DNA of 64,000 nucleotides from Rosellinia necatrix (Eukaryota; Ascomycota; Sordariomycetes; Xylariales; Xylariaceae), in assembly GCA_021209875.1 (NCBI GenBank), contig JAGYVD010000001.1, positions 2,666,001 through 2,730,000 on the forward strand, given 5' to 3'. Each line of letters begins with the position of its first letter. Position 1 is the stretch's first letter. This document shows, one piece after another, positions 34,585 through 46,728 of the stretch. A model generated the notes under the pieces. It did not search any database. It saw only the letters and a program-made list of their open reading frames with translations, and had not been told where the DNA came from. The position numbers were made by a program, and so were the translations under genes.

Positions 34585-36445
34585 GATGCCTTCAACCTTG
34601 CCTCAAATGCCGTATAGAGTGTCTTTGTGAGCGTCTTCTTCCTCGCTTGAACCGGGCAAGCCTCTCGGGTCCCTTTCGCTCTCTTTAGATAGCAGACGAG
34701 GATGCTCAATCCCGGCTTTGTATCATTAGTTTATTCCCGGGATATATGCTACAAGCGGTGTGCGCGAATGAAGGGAGAGAGTGTGTTGATCGGTGGTTGC
34801 AGGGAGCTATCAGAAGGTAACCATTTCCCAGGCGTTCTTGTGAAGCAAGCACATGAGGAAGGGAGAGGTACGCCAGAGGGCGAGATCACTACCCAGGCAC
34901 GATACTGCTGTTAGGGCCTGAGACTCCTTCGTTGTTCCTTCCTCTACCTTATCTGTACGACCCAACGGCCGGTCCTCTTATAGGGTCAGATTAACAACGC
35001 CCGGCAGCAAGTATGACAAAGTACTACTGGGTCGGCAGGCACGTACCTACCTACCCTGCCTTTCACCTCATACAGCACCGTAAATAAGATACGTAGATTA
35101 AGTACCTAGGCAGGCAGGTACTTAGGTAGGTTCCTCTATATATAGGTACCATACTTGCCTGTCCATATACTTGCAAGTTATCTCCGTGTTATACGCAATT
35201 ACATAGGTAAGTAGTGTCATTGTGATACTACCTACCCTCCTCACTCTGTTTCATTGGGGGTTTGAATTGTTACCATGACTATCTGAACCAGGGGCCCTAC
35301 TGAAGCTGTTACTTGGGGGCAATATAGCAGAACAACTTGGTGCAATAACAGTTGACTGCACGGTATCCCTTGGGCGCTTGAATTATTCATGTGATCGAAT
35401 ATGGTTGGGTTATGCTTAAGTACTGACGACCCGGCCGTACGTTGCTTACCTGCGTGAGTGCCGGTCGTCCCATCTGTTTGGGCCAGTGACTAGGGCACCT
35501 ACCTGCCTTACATGCCACGATATATCTGGTGGGTAGGGTATATGCCTGCTGAACATGTGGCATGCTGATTGGAGTGTGCTGGCACCTCGTTCGAGTGTTC
35601 ACTTGCTAATATACTAGATACAATGACAGCTGAGCACCTACCTACATGACCGCCCCCTTGCTTTTGTTCGTGGATGGGATGGTTACACCAGACAGAGACC
35701 AAGTACCTACCTATATACCTTCCTGCCTACCAAAGGTACCTGCGCGATTAAGGTACCTACTGAGATACATGCTTACCTTAGGTAGATAGGTGTGTATACG
35801 TTAATAGGACTTAATAGGACCGAATAAGTGTGCACATGCCGCGAATAATTTACCGCCGTGGTTTCCAGCAGCCGGTTAACAAACACCCCGACTAGATATC
35901 ATCGGTATGACAAACACACTCCGTATGATGTTCAATTATGCCCTGGCCCACAAGCCTGGAGCACCACAGCACCCGAGAGCTCTAGTTAAGCTCCAATTGG
36001 ATGCAAAAAGGCACATGTACGACCATTACACCCCTCATAGTCGTAATGACCGTATGGCAAGATCTGATAGAGAGCCCTGGCATGAGATGAATCCAAGGTG
36101 CTCGACAAAGCAGGGACGGCACAATCCACAAAAATCTACTCAATTCGGCCTGATTCGTATGTGCGCGTAAGGGTGAATATTCTATTATTTTACCCAACGG
36201 GCCCAAGGGCCACGGCGCCTGCTCTATATACAGATTGTTGCGCGAGTATGTGCCCACCGGCTTCCAGTTCGACATGCCCATATAACCCACGTCTATATGA
36301 AGGCCTTCGTTTCCACAGCGGGGCGCCCTTCCCGCAACGCGATATCCATGCTAACCACGAAGCGGCTATTGGTACAATCATTGCTCGAAAAGCGGATAAA
36401 GGAACATACGTAAATGTCACTCATGTCTCATCATCATCCCGATCT
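34585..36445. other. Intergenic DNA rich in CCTACCTA/GGTAGGTA tracts
   Basis: No gene is supported in 1.9 kb. Between about 35040 and 35790 there are many CTACCTAC, AGGTAGGT and TACCTAGG clusters in both orientations, which also recur at 39540-39730, 41210 and 58200-58300. These are a background feature of this genome rather than one array. Confidence 0.6.
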
Positions 36446-38716
36446 CTAGAGGAAGACATCATCATCGCCATTGTTTCGTGCGTTCCGACGGTATGACGGC
36501 GGTGCTTGTGGCGGCGGCGGCGGGGAGTCGCGTCGTGAAGGACCTCTGCTTCGATCCACACTCTCGTTCCACCTCCTCGGGCTATCCTCATACATGGACT
36601 CTTCAGCTGCTTTGTCGCCTCCCTCACCACCCTTTTCCCTTGGAGGGCTGCTTGTAATATCTCTACCATACCTCACCGCTTGCTTCTCATCTAGGGAGGG
36701 ATCATAAACGTCGTCTTCCTCCTCCTCATCATCGCTATCATCATCATCATCATCATCATCATCTAAATCCCGATTATAGCGAGGTAGTGCCGGCATGGAT
36801 TGCGAATCACCTGTCACAAGCCCCAGCCTCTCCTCTTCTGTTGCGCTGTTCACCTTGTGACCCCGGTCCGAGTAGCCCCGTGCCCTCATGCCTTGCCGGG
36901 ATGGGTGCTCATCCATCGGCGGCAGTGCTTGGTCCTGTACTCTATCAGCCTGATGCCGACGAAACACGTTTTGGAACGAGAACTGCCGACGTGCTGAGCG
37001 ATGCTGCTCTCCATGAGATGGGGGCAGAGGCGGGGCGAGCGAGGTGCTGCTGACACCTGGCCTCGGGGTCTCGGTGAACTGTATACGGCGATCACTGTTC
37101 TTTGAGGAAACACTGGCCGCACCGCCATATCCGGTATTATATGAATTGGCCTGGAGTCCGTATCCGTATGAGCCAGCTTCGCCATCGTACTGATGCTCGG
37201 GGACTGCTATCCGGGTCATCTGAACCGGGTGTGGTAAGCTCTGAGCCGATTCGTTGCCGTTTCTCTCTTGGTGAGGAAGCCCTGGCGGATGTACCAACAC
37301 ACTTCGGGCCCGTTGGCGAATGGTGCCCGCAATGCTGGAAAGGACACCTGGCGACATCTGCCGCTCCTTTTCCAGCTCCTCCAGCTCATCATCGCTCAGT
37401 AGTCGTGTCCGACCCATGGGTGGATGGGGCGTCTGGGCGGGGCTGGGAGCGGTGAACGGACGGCTTCTATTGCTACTTATAGTCGTTCTCCTCCGCCGCA
37501 GCCCATCCCACTCGAATTGCTCAGGTTGCCCGTCTTCACTAAGTGTAGCCAACCTCTCCATTTCCTTCTCTTCGCGCAGGCGTTTAAATTCCTCGTGCTC
37601 CATCTTGCTTCTTGCGTTCGAGATCCGTCGCAGGATGGCAGCGGTTCCGCGTAACGCATCGGCCTTGGGCTCCGTCTCGGGCTGTTCTTGCTCGACAATC
37701 GTCTGGATCTGGTCCAAATCACCGGCGAACACGGCGGTATCAGGCACATCCTTGGCCGATTTGGATAGTTGCAACAGCACCACCCCGGAGCAGATGGTTA
37801 GAAATCCGAACACGACAGTAATGATCTGGATTGGTGTTCCCTTGAAGCCACGAAATAACACAGCCGAGGTGATAATTGTGGTGCTGGTGAAATACACGTA
37901 GTACGTGGGCGTGACCATGGCCGCATTATAAATATTTAGAGCTTTCTACATTGGAGTTAGTAGCAAGATGAGCCGGAGCATGTTCAAACTCACATTGAGA
38001 AATACGATTTCCGTAGCAAGCGTCGCTAATATGAAGACGAAAAGGACGTAGAGGAACCACTGGTTGAACTGCGGAGTGCCGCCGATCTGGGCAACGATTG
38101 CCGCGCCCAGGCCCTGGGTAGCAACCACACTCAGGGCCCCGACCCAGCTGCATATGGAGATGTACGTAAACATGTTCTTCTTGCCATATCGCGGACCTGC
38201 CCAGAAGGCGAGAAAAATGGAGGCCAGGATGATCACACCCGCGTACGACAGGAAGCCTGGGGCGATGACATAGTGCTGCATCTCCTGGATGTTCGCGACG
38301 GATGATTCTGTAGGCGCATTGAGGACAATGACGACGGCCCCGACGATACAGAGAAAGCAGGCGACCTTCCCAATCAGACTGAGTCTTTCCTTGAGAAAGA
38401 AGGCGGAGAGTACGGTGGCGATAACAACGGATATAGCTCCCAGCGACGTGACCAGAATAGCATCGGTAAAGGCGTACGCAACGAAGTTCAGGACCTCGCC
38501 CAGGATCATCAGACTCATCCCCCCCCACCAGAAGGCATTCTTTAGGTACCCATAGCCCTCGCCTGCAACCTGATTATACTTCTCGTTGGCTTTGAGCAAG
38601 CCGACCTTTTTTAACACAAACGACGTTCCGATAAAGAGCCCCGAACCGACTGCCAAGCTGATACCAATGGCTTTGAAGGCCGGGGGGTCTCGTTTGTTTG
38701 TTTGGATCCGCGGCAT
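36446..38716 (-). CDS. NIPA-like magnesium transporter with long acidic tail
   Basis: Two exons on the minus strand: 37994-38716 and 36446-37945 (740 aa); the 48-bp intron is phase 0 (donor GTGAGT, acceptor TGTAG). The NIPA family are DMT-superfamily carriers for Mg2+ in plasma or endosomal membranes. Nine membrane segments are seen between about residues 14 and 305. Conserved stretches include SGLFIGTSFVLKKVGL, NFVAYAFTDAILVTSLGA, ATQGLGAAIVAQIGG and VTPTYYVYFTSTTI. After residue 320 the cytosolic tail is long and disordered: a coiled-coil-like EEFKRLREEKEMERL, Ser/Pro-rich parts, a nine-Asp run with an acidic patch and a Pro-rich end. ATG 38716 lies only eight codons before conserved PPAFKAIG. 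Another ATG at 38780 is in a different frame and cannot be spliced in with a normal intron. Confidence 0.92.
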
Positions 38717-40533
38717 CGGTCTCGTCCGCGCGGGCGTAAATTTGGTGCGCCGTCTCGAGTATCCGAGCTGTCTGGTCCATGGTAGGCGACGTCTTGGGCG
38801 AGCGAGGAGCGAGGGGAGGAGAGGTAGGAAGGGGACGACGGGGGGTCGTCTCCTGTCAAAATCGCACCGCTCGCTGTCTTGCTATCAGTTCAAAACCCGT
38901 GGGGCAAATGTTCACTCTTGCAAAATTTCAATCGTTTTTCTCTGATCTTGGTGGGAACTGGCAATTGGCAGAATTGTGAGATCATGCGAATTAGCACGGG
39001 TCTATTCGCTCATCTGACGATCCGTCGGTCGATTGCGCTTTGCTCGTTGTTGTTCTCTTTGGGCCTCGATCTCTTGTTTTGTTCGGCGGCTCTAATTATA
39101 ACTCGGCGCTAAAATGGGGTTGTAGTTGGCATGTAGTCGGTTCAGTTGAGGACCGTCAGGACAGGCGATAACAATGGCCCCCGTTGCTGGGAGGAATGGC
39201 AATGGGGAGAGATCGGTCAGGCAAACCAAGAGATCACTTGTTGCAGGTTGCAAGGAATGGAGTGTAACCGTCGCCGCGAGGGGGCTGTTTGGGCAGAGTG
39301 AAACAAGAGTTGTGGGATACGAGGCGATTCGTGGGAAGCCCTCAAAGGTATGTTGATGCTGGCTACGCCAAGATGTGGCAGCGGCTGAATGGTTGGCTGT
39401 CAGTTGTCGTTTGGCGTTGCGGTGTACTTCTTGCTACGGTAGTTATTTGCAGTGGTGATTATACAAGTATCAATCGATGAAGGCTGCTGGCAGGTCAAGG
39501 AATGAATGAATGAATGAATCTAATCTATCCAAGTCGATAAGGTAGGTAGGCTAGGTAGGGAGTAGTGGTGGTATATTACGGCACGATGCAGGGCAGAGTA
39601 GCGAGATGCGATGGGAAAGGGAGGTCAAGACGTTCGTTGATTCCTCTCGAGAGCATTCTCTTAGGTTAGGTAGGTAGGTAGGTTGGGTGCCTGGTTAGGT
39701 AGGTTGCTGGGCGGTAGGCAGGTATGTATGTATGCATCTCTCTATCTGCTACCTATCTATGCTTGACGACATTGGCTGACTGCCGCGCTGCTAAACCCAG
39801 ATGCTACCTAAGGTAGCTAATCTACATCATCATCGAGGCGAAGCGCTGCTGCAATGTTACAGTGCCCCCCAAGAACCGCTCCTAGGGCCAAAGGACCTCG
39901 ATCCCAGCTGAGGAGCCCCCGCCCGTCGCCCGAGAAACGGGAGGATGATTGGTGGGGTCGGCCGAAGTATCTGTTTTAGGCGGATGCGCTAGCCCCTTAT
40001 AGGTTTAGCCTGGGTAGCCCCCCACACGCCCAGATCTACTCTAGCGTACCTGTTCCTGTATAGTCCTGTCTCGCCCACTGTCCTGGACAACCTGGAAAGC
40101 CAGGACGTTGGAAAATGGCTGGACTCAATCCGCTCGATATAGGTAGGATATGGCTGTCACTAAAAACGGCCACATACATCATAGACAGTCCCGCTCTGCT
40201 CGGGATAACGATATATATAACGATATCACAAACTTTTTAAGTGTAGGATATGGATGGTAGGTACCTTACTTTTATATCCCGCCTCCCATTTATTCCATTC
40301 ATCAGGCATTTAAACAGCACTCGAACAACAGTACATAAACTACCTAATAATTACTTACTTCCTTACTTTTTTATTTCGGCCAATTGATATATAACTATAT
40401 CTCTTCGTCCTGCCCAAACGAAACATTGTCGACTCCACTGTCCGGGCTAGCGAATGCGCCGCGTGTACAAAGTGCAGCATTTCTCTGAATAGGGACACGT
40501 AAACATCCCCTACTTGTTGTATGTACTTACTCT
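38717..40533. other. Intergenic DNA upstream of the NIPA-like gene
   Basis: About 1.8 kb without a supported gene. Holds a GAAT microsatellite (39500-39519) and GGTAGGTA-type tracts (39540-39560 and 39660-39725). Confidence 0.55.
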
Positions 40534-40972
40534 TCATTTTGCGTATTGTTCATAGTCGTCATCGGGCGGTGATATTTCCGCCCACATGTCCGGAGGAGTA
40601 ACCAGTGCTTGGCAGCTGAGCATGAAGGCATCATATGAAGGCATCCGACACAGCGTCGTATCAAACCCCTCCATCTTTACAGCGGTGATGTCACCAAACG
40701 GCCACATGCTCCCCCGGGACCATAGGTAGTTAACGAATCGCTTGATCTAGTAAAATAAATGGCATCGCATAGATCACATTGGATTGTCTCGGCCGTATTT
40801 GGTCTGTCTATCGGTTCGTTGGTTGACACTAGCTCGCTCATCAGCCGACACCCAGACCACTATTCCAGGGTAGTCTCGTAGTCTAGACACATCCTTTACG
40901 CGCATCCTTTGTCTTGATTACCCGGTGAGCGAAGAACCCCTTACCCTCTTCGGAGGGGTCTCTCGCGCTCAT
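40534..40972 (-). CDS. Possible small two-exon gene or 3' exon, unknown function
   Basis: The minus-strand stretch 40744-40534 is open for 70 codons to a TGA and reads like ordinary protein: FVNYLWSRGSMWPFGD, GFDTTLCRMPSYDAFM, and an acidic end PPDDDYEQYAK. It is preceded directly by a splice-acceptor-like TTTTACTAG. A candidate first exon at 40972-40922 (ATGAGCGCG, 17 codons, donor GTAATC) joins in phase 0, giving 87 aa. I do not recognise a family. It may instead be the last exon of a longer gene, a relic, or chance. Confidence 0.3.
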
Positions 40973-41573
40973 TGGCACACTTCGATCGAGCCTAGCCAAA
41001 AAAAGAAAGAAAAAAAAAAGGGAGGCAGCCAACGTCCGGAGGTGGTGGCTTACCCGGCTAGCTGTAGGTACTTCGCCACCTACGCCGATTGAAATACAAT
41101 CGACCCGTTAGTATGATGTATCAGCCACCCGCCGAAAATACATATGTTGGCTAATTATAAGCCGTGGCGTATTCTGCAGCACTCCCTCGTCAGCCTTTGA
41201 GCTCACAACTACATAGGTAGAGAGAGACAGACACCTATATGTGCATCATTCTTTGGCTGATGTGTTTATCTGTTATGCGCACCTCACAAGATAATAAGAG
41301 TAACACATCAAAGCTAGTATTGGTATTTGAGTATTAATACTCCAATTGCCAACAACACCCAAGAGCTCTCTTTGACTGGCTCGGAAGAATTCAGCACCTA
41401 GTCCCAGGCTAAGGCTGCTACGATCAAGCTTGGAGGGGTTTCAAACTCTTCATAAGAGCTTCAATTTCCCATCTTCAGTTCCTTTTTTAACATACGGCAA
41501 AGAGCATATATTAAATCCCAAACCAGCCTGACTTGCCAGAGGACACAGCACTAGAAGCATTCTCTTTATTCTA
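40973..41573. other. Intergenic DNA upstream of tRNA-Glu
   Basis: No gene seen. A purine-rich A/G tract at 40996-41022. Confidence 0.5.
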
Positions 41574-41645
41574 TCCCGAATGGTGTAGTGGCTAACATAT
41601 CGCATTTTCACCGCGGGGCTCGGGGTTCGATTTCCCGTTCAGGAG
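41574..41645 (+). tRNA. tRNA-Glu (anticodon TTC)
   Basis: 72 nt fold to a cloverleaf. Acceptor TCCCGAA pairs with TTCAGGA, with one C-A mismatch in the fourth pair. The D arm contains GTGTAGTGGCTAACA (A box-like). The anticodon loop is TTTTCAC with TTC at 34-36 and an A-C mismatch closing the stem. The T arm CGGGG-TTCGATT-TCCCG has the B-box GGTTCGATT. There is no intron. Both mismatches and the G-T pair in the T stem fit single transitions from a canonical tRNA-Glu, so it may be functional but weakened, or a young pseudogene. Confidence 0.82.
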
Positions 41646-42342
41646 TCCTTTAGTTTGTTTCTCTCAACCTGGCAGAAATCTCTTTGTGTAAGTGATGAAG
41701 TTCGGCCGCTGGGATAATAGAAAGATGGTGTGTTGTCCTCCAGTTGGATGTTGGATCTACCCTGATGGACGTCCAATCTGCTGCTCCTTACCATAAAAGA
41801 AGGGTTACAACCTCGGCTTCCACAAATAAGCGAATGCTGGCAGTTCAACAATTAACTCGATATCAATAACCCAACTGATATGATAATTGAAGACTGTCAG
41901 CTTGAGATACTTGCTACGCGATAGCTTACCTAGTATTTTTAATTTCGCCTCCAAGCTTGGTCATTGTGGAGGTTAGATTAGAACATGAGTATAGCCTAAA
42001 TGAGTACTTGAGCGCACCAGAAATTAAGAATTACCATAAACTACAAGTTGGCCGCCGTTTACTCTTTCTCCTGAAAGGCTAGAAATCGCTGGGGTAACAG
42101 TCCACCTGTTTTAATTAAAAGAGCCTGAACTCATCCTCGAATGAGTTGGTGTTGTGATGGTTAGCTACTCCTACAATTTTTCTTTAGGCTTATAAATCAG
42201 CCCGAAACGAAGGATCCTTATGTTAGACATTGGTTGTTATTACTGGTAGTATACATAGTTATAATTACAACCAACCGGGTGAGTAGGGGGGTTCAGCTGC
42301 TCGGAAGCGCAGTGTATCTGATATGTCCTTGGAGGTGTTGGC
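41646..42342. other. Intergenic DNA
   Basis: No supported gene. It holds the 3' flank of the tRNA and the likely 3' UTR of the FAD monooxygenase. Confidence 0.55.
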
Positions 42343-43766
42343 TTATGCTTCCCTCAGCAGCTCTTCGTAATCGGGCAGATCCCAGTTCTTGACTTGCTCC
42401 TTCAACATCATCGCGCCAATGTTGACCTTGAAGAACGACGCGAAGGCAGCGAGGACATGGACCAAGGAGATGCCGACGGTGGTTGACAAGAATGAATAGA
42501 GCACGCCGAACCCTCCGCTCTCCTCGGCGACCCCCTTTTGCACCTGGTCCATGAACGGCCTGAACTTCTGATCATACGCCGCCAGGGCCCTGGCGATGTT
42601 GGCACCGGCGTCGGGTCCCCCCGCGTGCCCGGCCGTGCCTCTCCCACAGTGTCTCCCGATCTCGCCGGCGAGGATGTAGGCGCCGACGACGCTGCAGGTC
42701 GTTCCCATGCCCGTGTTCGCCGTGGGGCACCAGGCGGCGTCGCCGACGAGGGCGACGCGGCCGCGGAACCAGCGGTCGAGCTTGACCAGCGCCATGCGCT
42801 CGAGGTAGAAGTCGTTGTCGGTGTTCATGGCCGCCAGGACCTCGTCCGTCACCCACCCGGCGCCGCGCATCATCTCCGTCATGGTCGCCTTCTCGGCCTC
42901 GACGTCGCCCCGGGGCACGTCCTTGAAGGCGCCCGTCTTGCCGCCGACGTACACCTGCCAGAAGTCGGGATCCGACCGCCGGATCATCAGCCCCTTGTTC
43001 CCCGGCGCTATGAAAAACGTCGCGAGGTACTCTTCGCCTTCGCGCATCGGCCGTGGCATCGTGAAATAGCCGGCCACCACGCCGTCGAGAGGCCGGAGTC
43101 CGTCATCAGCGCCGGGCCCGAGCATCATCTTCCGGGTACGGGAGTTGAGGCCGTCAGCGCCCACCACTGCCGGATTCTGATGTTAGTATTCCCCCTGATG
43201 CGGAGGCTTTGAACAGTCTTGGTGATGTAGAAAGCGCGCAATATAACGAGGACCCCTGGGGGATGATGAAAGGGCAGAAGGAGATCACGATATGGCTTAC
43301 CTAGGTCAAACGAATCGGTCTTGCTATCCGCAAACCGGATCATCACAGAGCCACCCTTATCTTCAAGGCTCTCTATAGACGTCCCAAAGACGAACCTGGC
43401 GCCATTCCTAACCGCCCCATCATGGAATATACGACACATATTGCCTCTCATGATCTCGAATTCGGTTGTGAAATTCTGCACGCCCTCCCCGGGCGCGGTC
43501 GACGGAAAGTAGGCACGCCGTCGGCCTTTCTTGTCGACAAGTTGTACGCCCTTTTCCGGTGATACTTGGGCTTTGAAGGCTTCCTGCAACCCCATACGCT
43601 TCATGACTTCGATTCCGTGGCCTCTGAGATCCAGTTGGAGGCCGGTGTCTCGTAGGTTAGGGAATCGTTCGACCACGGTGATATCATGGCCTATCTTCGA
43701 CAGCCAGAAGGCGAGGGCATTGCCGGCGATGCCGCCGCCGCTTACGAGGATCCTTAGGCGCCGCAT
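42343..43766 (-). CDS. FAD-dependent monooxygenase (aromatic hydroxylase/TetX-like class)
   Basis: Two exons on the minus strand: 43301-43766 and 42343-43166 (429 aa). The 134-bp intron has donor GTAAGC, branch ACTAAC and acceptor CGGCAG. Class A flavoprotein monooxygenases hydroxylate aromatic or related substrates with NAD(P)H and O2. The dinucleotide-binding motif GGGIAG is at residues 10-15, followed by the acidic end ITVVER. The VVGADGLNSRTR (DG-type) motif starts at residue 156 and is created by the splice. The second FAD motif GRVALVGDAAWCPT has G297-D298. The C-terminus has one hydrophobic stretch. It lies next to a Zn2Cys6 regulator read in the same direction about 700 bp upstream and near an HpcH-type aldolase, which suggests aromatic or acid catabolism or a small biosynthetic cluster. 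The substrate cannot be told. Confidence 0.9.
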
Positions 43767-44455
43767 GAGGTTGTCTAAAAATGTAGTGGTTCGGAGGGTA
43801 AAAGAGTTTGTTATAGATAGTATTCAGGCTGCCGATTTCCCACTTGTCATTATTAACCCGTCCTATCGAATAGATATTAGACAGTCGAGTTGAAAAAGCC
43901 AGATGTAAATCGACGCAGATACGATTTATATTAGAGACAGCGGTAATGGCATACGCGTTCACCTCGGCATACCACCGAGGGTTATTATAAATATCCGTAG
44001 ATACTTAAAGACGTTGCTGTTGCCTGCCTACATCCGGTATGGCCGAAAAGACCGCGAATTTACCGAGAGGCGGGCCAGCCCCTGGACCGAAAAAATGGCA
44101 TATAGGTCGGTGTATTCCTCTTCGTATCATTTTGATTGCGGCTCGATATTAAATGCTAACCGGAGGAATTGTTCCAGTCGCATTCCATTCTGGTTTTCGT
44201 GACTCGGGTGCCTGAGCCTGGCGTTGCTCTCTTAGCCGTTGTAATGAATTGTCTGCCAAATCTATTCAACTCGGGAACTACCTTATGCAAGAAGATCATA
44301 AACGAACTTAGCAAACATACCGATGATAAATCATAACACTGTCTATTAATAGGATGATAAATCACTCGCATCTATATAACTACATTTTAAAAGCAATTCT
44401 ATCAGAACTTCTCCAGAGGTTGGATAAGTGAGGATATGATCCAACCACCGCTATA
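43767..44455. other. Intergenic DNA between FAD monooxygenase and regulator
   Basis: About 690 bp: promoter of the FAD monooxygenase and 3' flank of the regulator. No gene seen. Confidence 0.55.
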
Positions 44456-46728
44456 TCACCATTCACCGGCTCCGGGGAAGAAGTCTAAGCTAAAGTCCAA
44501 CCCAAAGCCATCTCTATCGCCATCTAGGCTAGAAGAAGCCAAGCTGTCTTCACCGGGAGAAGGCAGGGGCGCGGTCCTCGCTCGTGTCTCTAGGATCTGG
44601 AGGCAGAGAATGAGGCTGTCTCTGGCGTTTTTGGCCATCGTAAACTCGCACAGGGCGTCTTTATCGACCGAGTTTGCCACAGCGAGCACAATACCAAGGA
44701 ACATAGGCCCCTTAATGTTCGTCTCGCCCTGTCGGATCCGTTCCCAAGCCATCGCGGTGATGTCGTCGACGGCCTGCTTGAGGAAGCCCAACTGCCTCGG
44801 GTTGGTTTTGTAGGTGCCGTCGTCGCGCTGGGACTGGGCCTGGACGAGGAGTTCCAGCGTTATGGCGGATGTCGCGCATCGGAATCCTTCCCGGTACATG
44901 CCACCGCCCGTGGCCATAAGCCGAGAGAAAGAGACATCTGGCTCCGGCGAAATGAACGCCAGGGCCGCGTCTAGTGTGACCTTCTGTGAGTAGTGGAATA
45001 GAGGGTTTGTACGCGCTTCACTGGCAAAGGGACAGTGTAGGGGTATTAGGAATCGGCGGACTAGATAATCGCTTAGGTTGCTTTGGAATGCCGTTATACC
45101 GGCGGATCTGTTCTTTGTTGTGTATTTACTGCACGCATTGCAGGCACCCGTGATCTCAGAGCTAAGTGTAATAACGTCTGGGTAGGCCAGTTCGGAGTGC
45201 AGGCCGTTTAGAAGCTGGACGGTCCGGAGGCGGGTTGGAAGAGACTCGATCAACAGAAGCTGCAGTGAAGTGGAGGTGTAGGTCCCTTGGGGGTGTGGCA
45301 GCAGTGCAGTGGTAGACTCGTCAATCTCATCATCATTATTGTTAGAGGGGTGCTCCGTATCAAAATCCGCAAGCGACAACCGCGGCGGCATTGCCGAGTC
45401 TAGGGACGACTGCACCAGCAATTCAACAATGGTATACCATAAGCGTCGGCGGATCTCGGCTTGCAGTAGGGGCATAGTTGGAAGATGTTTGGGATCTCGA
45501 TGCAGGCCGATCTGCATAGCTCTGTGAACGAGTGAGCCCATAGACATCCACACAAGGTCGCCGCCAATCGAGAATATCTGTCGTGCGAGGGTTGCTAGGC
45601 AGTGAACCTGCAACCCTTGGATATCTAAGCGGTCTTTCTCGAGGGGCCCCGAGAGCCAGGCTTGGGCCGTGTATATCCACTGTTGGACCCTCCGTCGTAA
45701 CTCGCTATCCGGGCCAGATCCATCGCAAATGCTAGACCCTAGGCCGATGACGAGGAGAATCTGGAGTCGCTGGCCCGTAGTCATGCTTGCCGGGGCCTCC
45801 CAAAACCTTTGATACTCGGCCCAGAAGCTCGGCTCGTGGAGTATCCTATGTACGGACTCAAAAGAGTGGAAGTAGGCCGTTACCATAGGATCCGCTATCT
45901 CGCGGATGGGCGGCTCAAGATTCGGCCGTGGAGACGAGAGGCATCTGCTTGGTCTGTTGGCCTTGAGTCCTCTCGCGACTCGCTTGCATTTCTTGTAGAG
46001 ATGGTCGATTTCAGTGATCAGAGCCTTTGTCTCATCACTCTGGAATGAGGAGCGCTCGCCGCCACAGCAGGCTACCTCGAAGCATTGGTAAACGGGCTGG
46101 AACTGTATCGGCCAAAGCGTCAGGCTTCCCCCTTTTTTTTAGGAATGGGAATATAAGCTACCTCGGGGGCGATACCCATCCAATCACTCCATCTTAGCAG
46201 CCGGGTCTTCTTCAGTGTTATCTCCGAGTCCCGAAGGCCCGCCTGACGCGTGAGTATATGTCGGCCTGTCTCCGCAAGCCCGTGGGTCTGCCCCGAGGTT
46301 GCCGACTCCTCGAGTTTCCGTATTCGTTGGCGGAGTTCTTGAAGCTCTGGGGTTGCATCTCGAGGATCGGTTGGGATTAGAGCGTCGAAGGAGCCACCGC
46401 GATCCAAACGTTCCGGCAGCGGCGTCACCGGGGCTGCCAACCTCACACCCGGCGTTGATAGGCCATATTCACGCCCGGGGGCGAGTATTCCCCTATTATT
46501 TACCAGAGTCTGAGGAGGAGGCGAGGCTCTCGGGCTTAGGGCTGTGGGCCCTTCGCCTTGAACCCGAATCACAGCAGCGGCCTCGTTCGCAGCGGCTCGA
46601 TACGTACAGTCAGTGTTAGCAAGGACGCACCTTGCGCAGGGGTTGGCCCGATCGCACTTCAGCTTTCGACGTCGACACGCGAGGCATGACAGCGCGGGTC
46701 TGCGGCGTCGCCGGGGTTGCTCCTCCAT
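44456..46728 (-). CDS. Zn(II)2Cys6 transcription factor with fungal-specific domain
   Basis: Two exons on the minus strand: 46162-46728 and 44456-46102 (737 aa). The 59-bp intron has donor GTAGCT and acceptor ATACAG and is in phase 0. The DNA-binding cluster has C15, C18, C25, C31, C34 and C41 in the classical CX2CX6CX5CX2CX6C spacing, preceded by a run of five Arg. A short leucine/coiled segment (LQELRQRIRKLEES) follows for dimerisation. The middle homology region begins near MVTAYFHSFESVHRILHEPSFWAEY and runs through WMSMGSLVHRAMQIGLHRDP and EIRRRLWYTIVELLVQSS. The C-terminus ends in an acidic/aromatic DFSLDFFPGAGEW, a possible activation region. It probably controls one or both neighbours (FAD monooxygenase, aldolase), as pathway-specific regulators often do; this is inference from position. 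Confidence 0.93.

Noticed and set aside
35040..35790. CCTACCTA/GGTAGGTA clusters as a CRISPR array or telomere
   Set aside because: There are no regular spacers. The motif is scattered throughout the window in both orientations and is not TTAGGG.
37320..37901. 193-codon plus-strand frame
   Set aside because: Antisense to the tail and last membrane segments of the NIPA-like carrier.
38574..38780. Alternative upstream ATG for the NIPA-like gene
   Set aside because: It is in another frame. Joining it to the conserved frame would need an intron shorter than about 45 bp.
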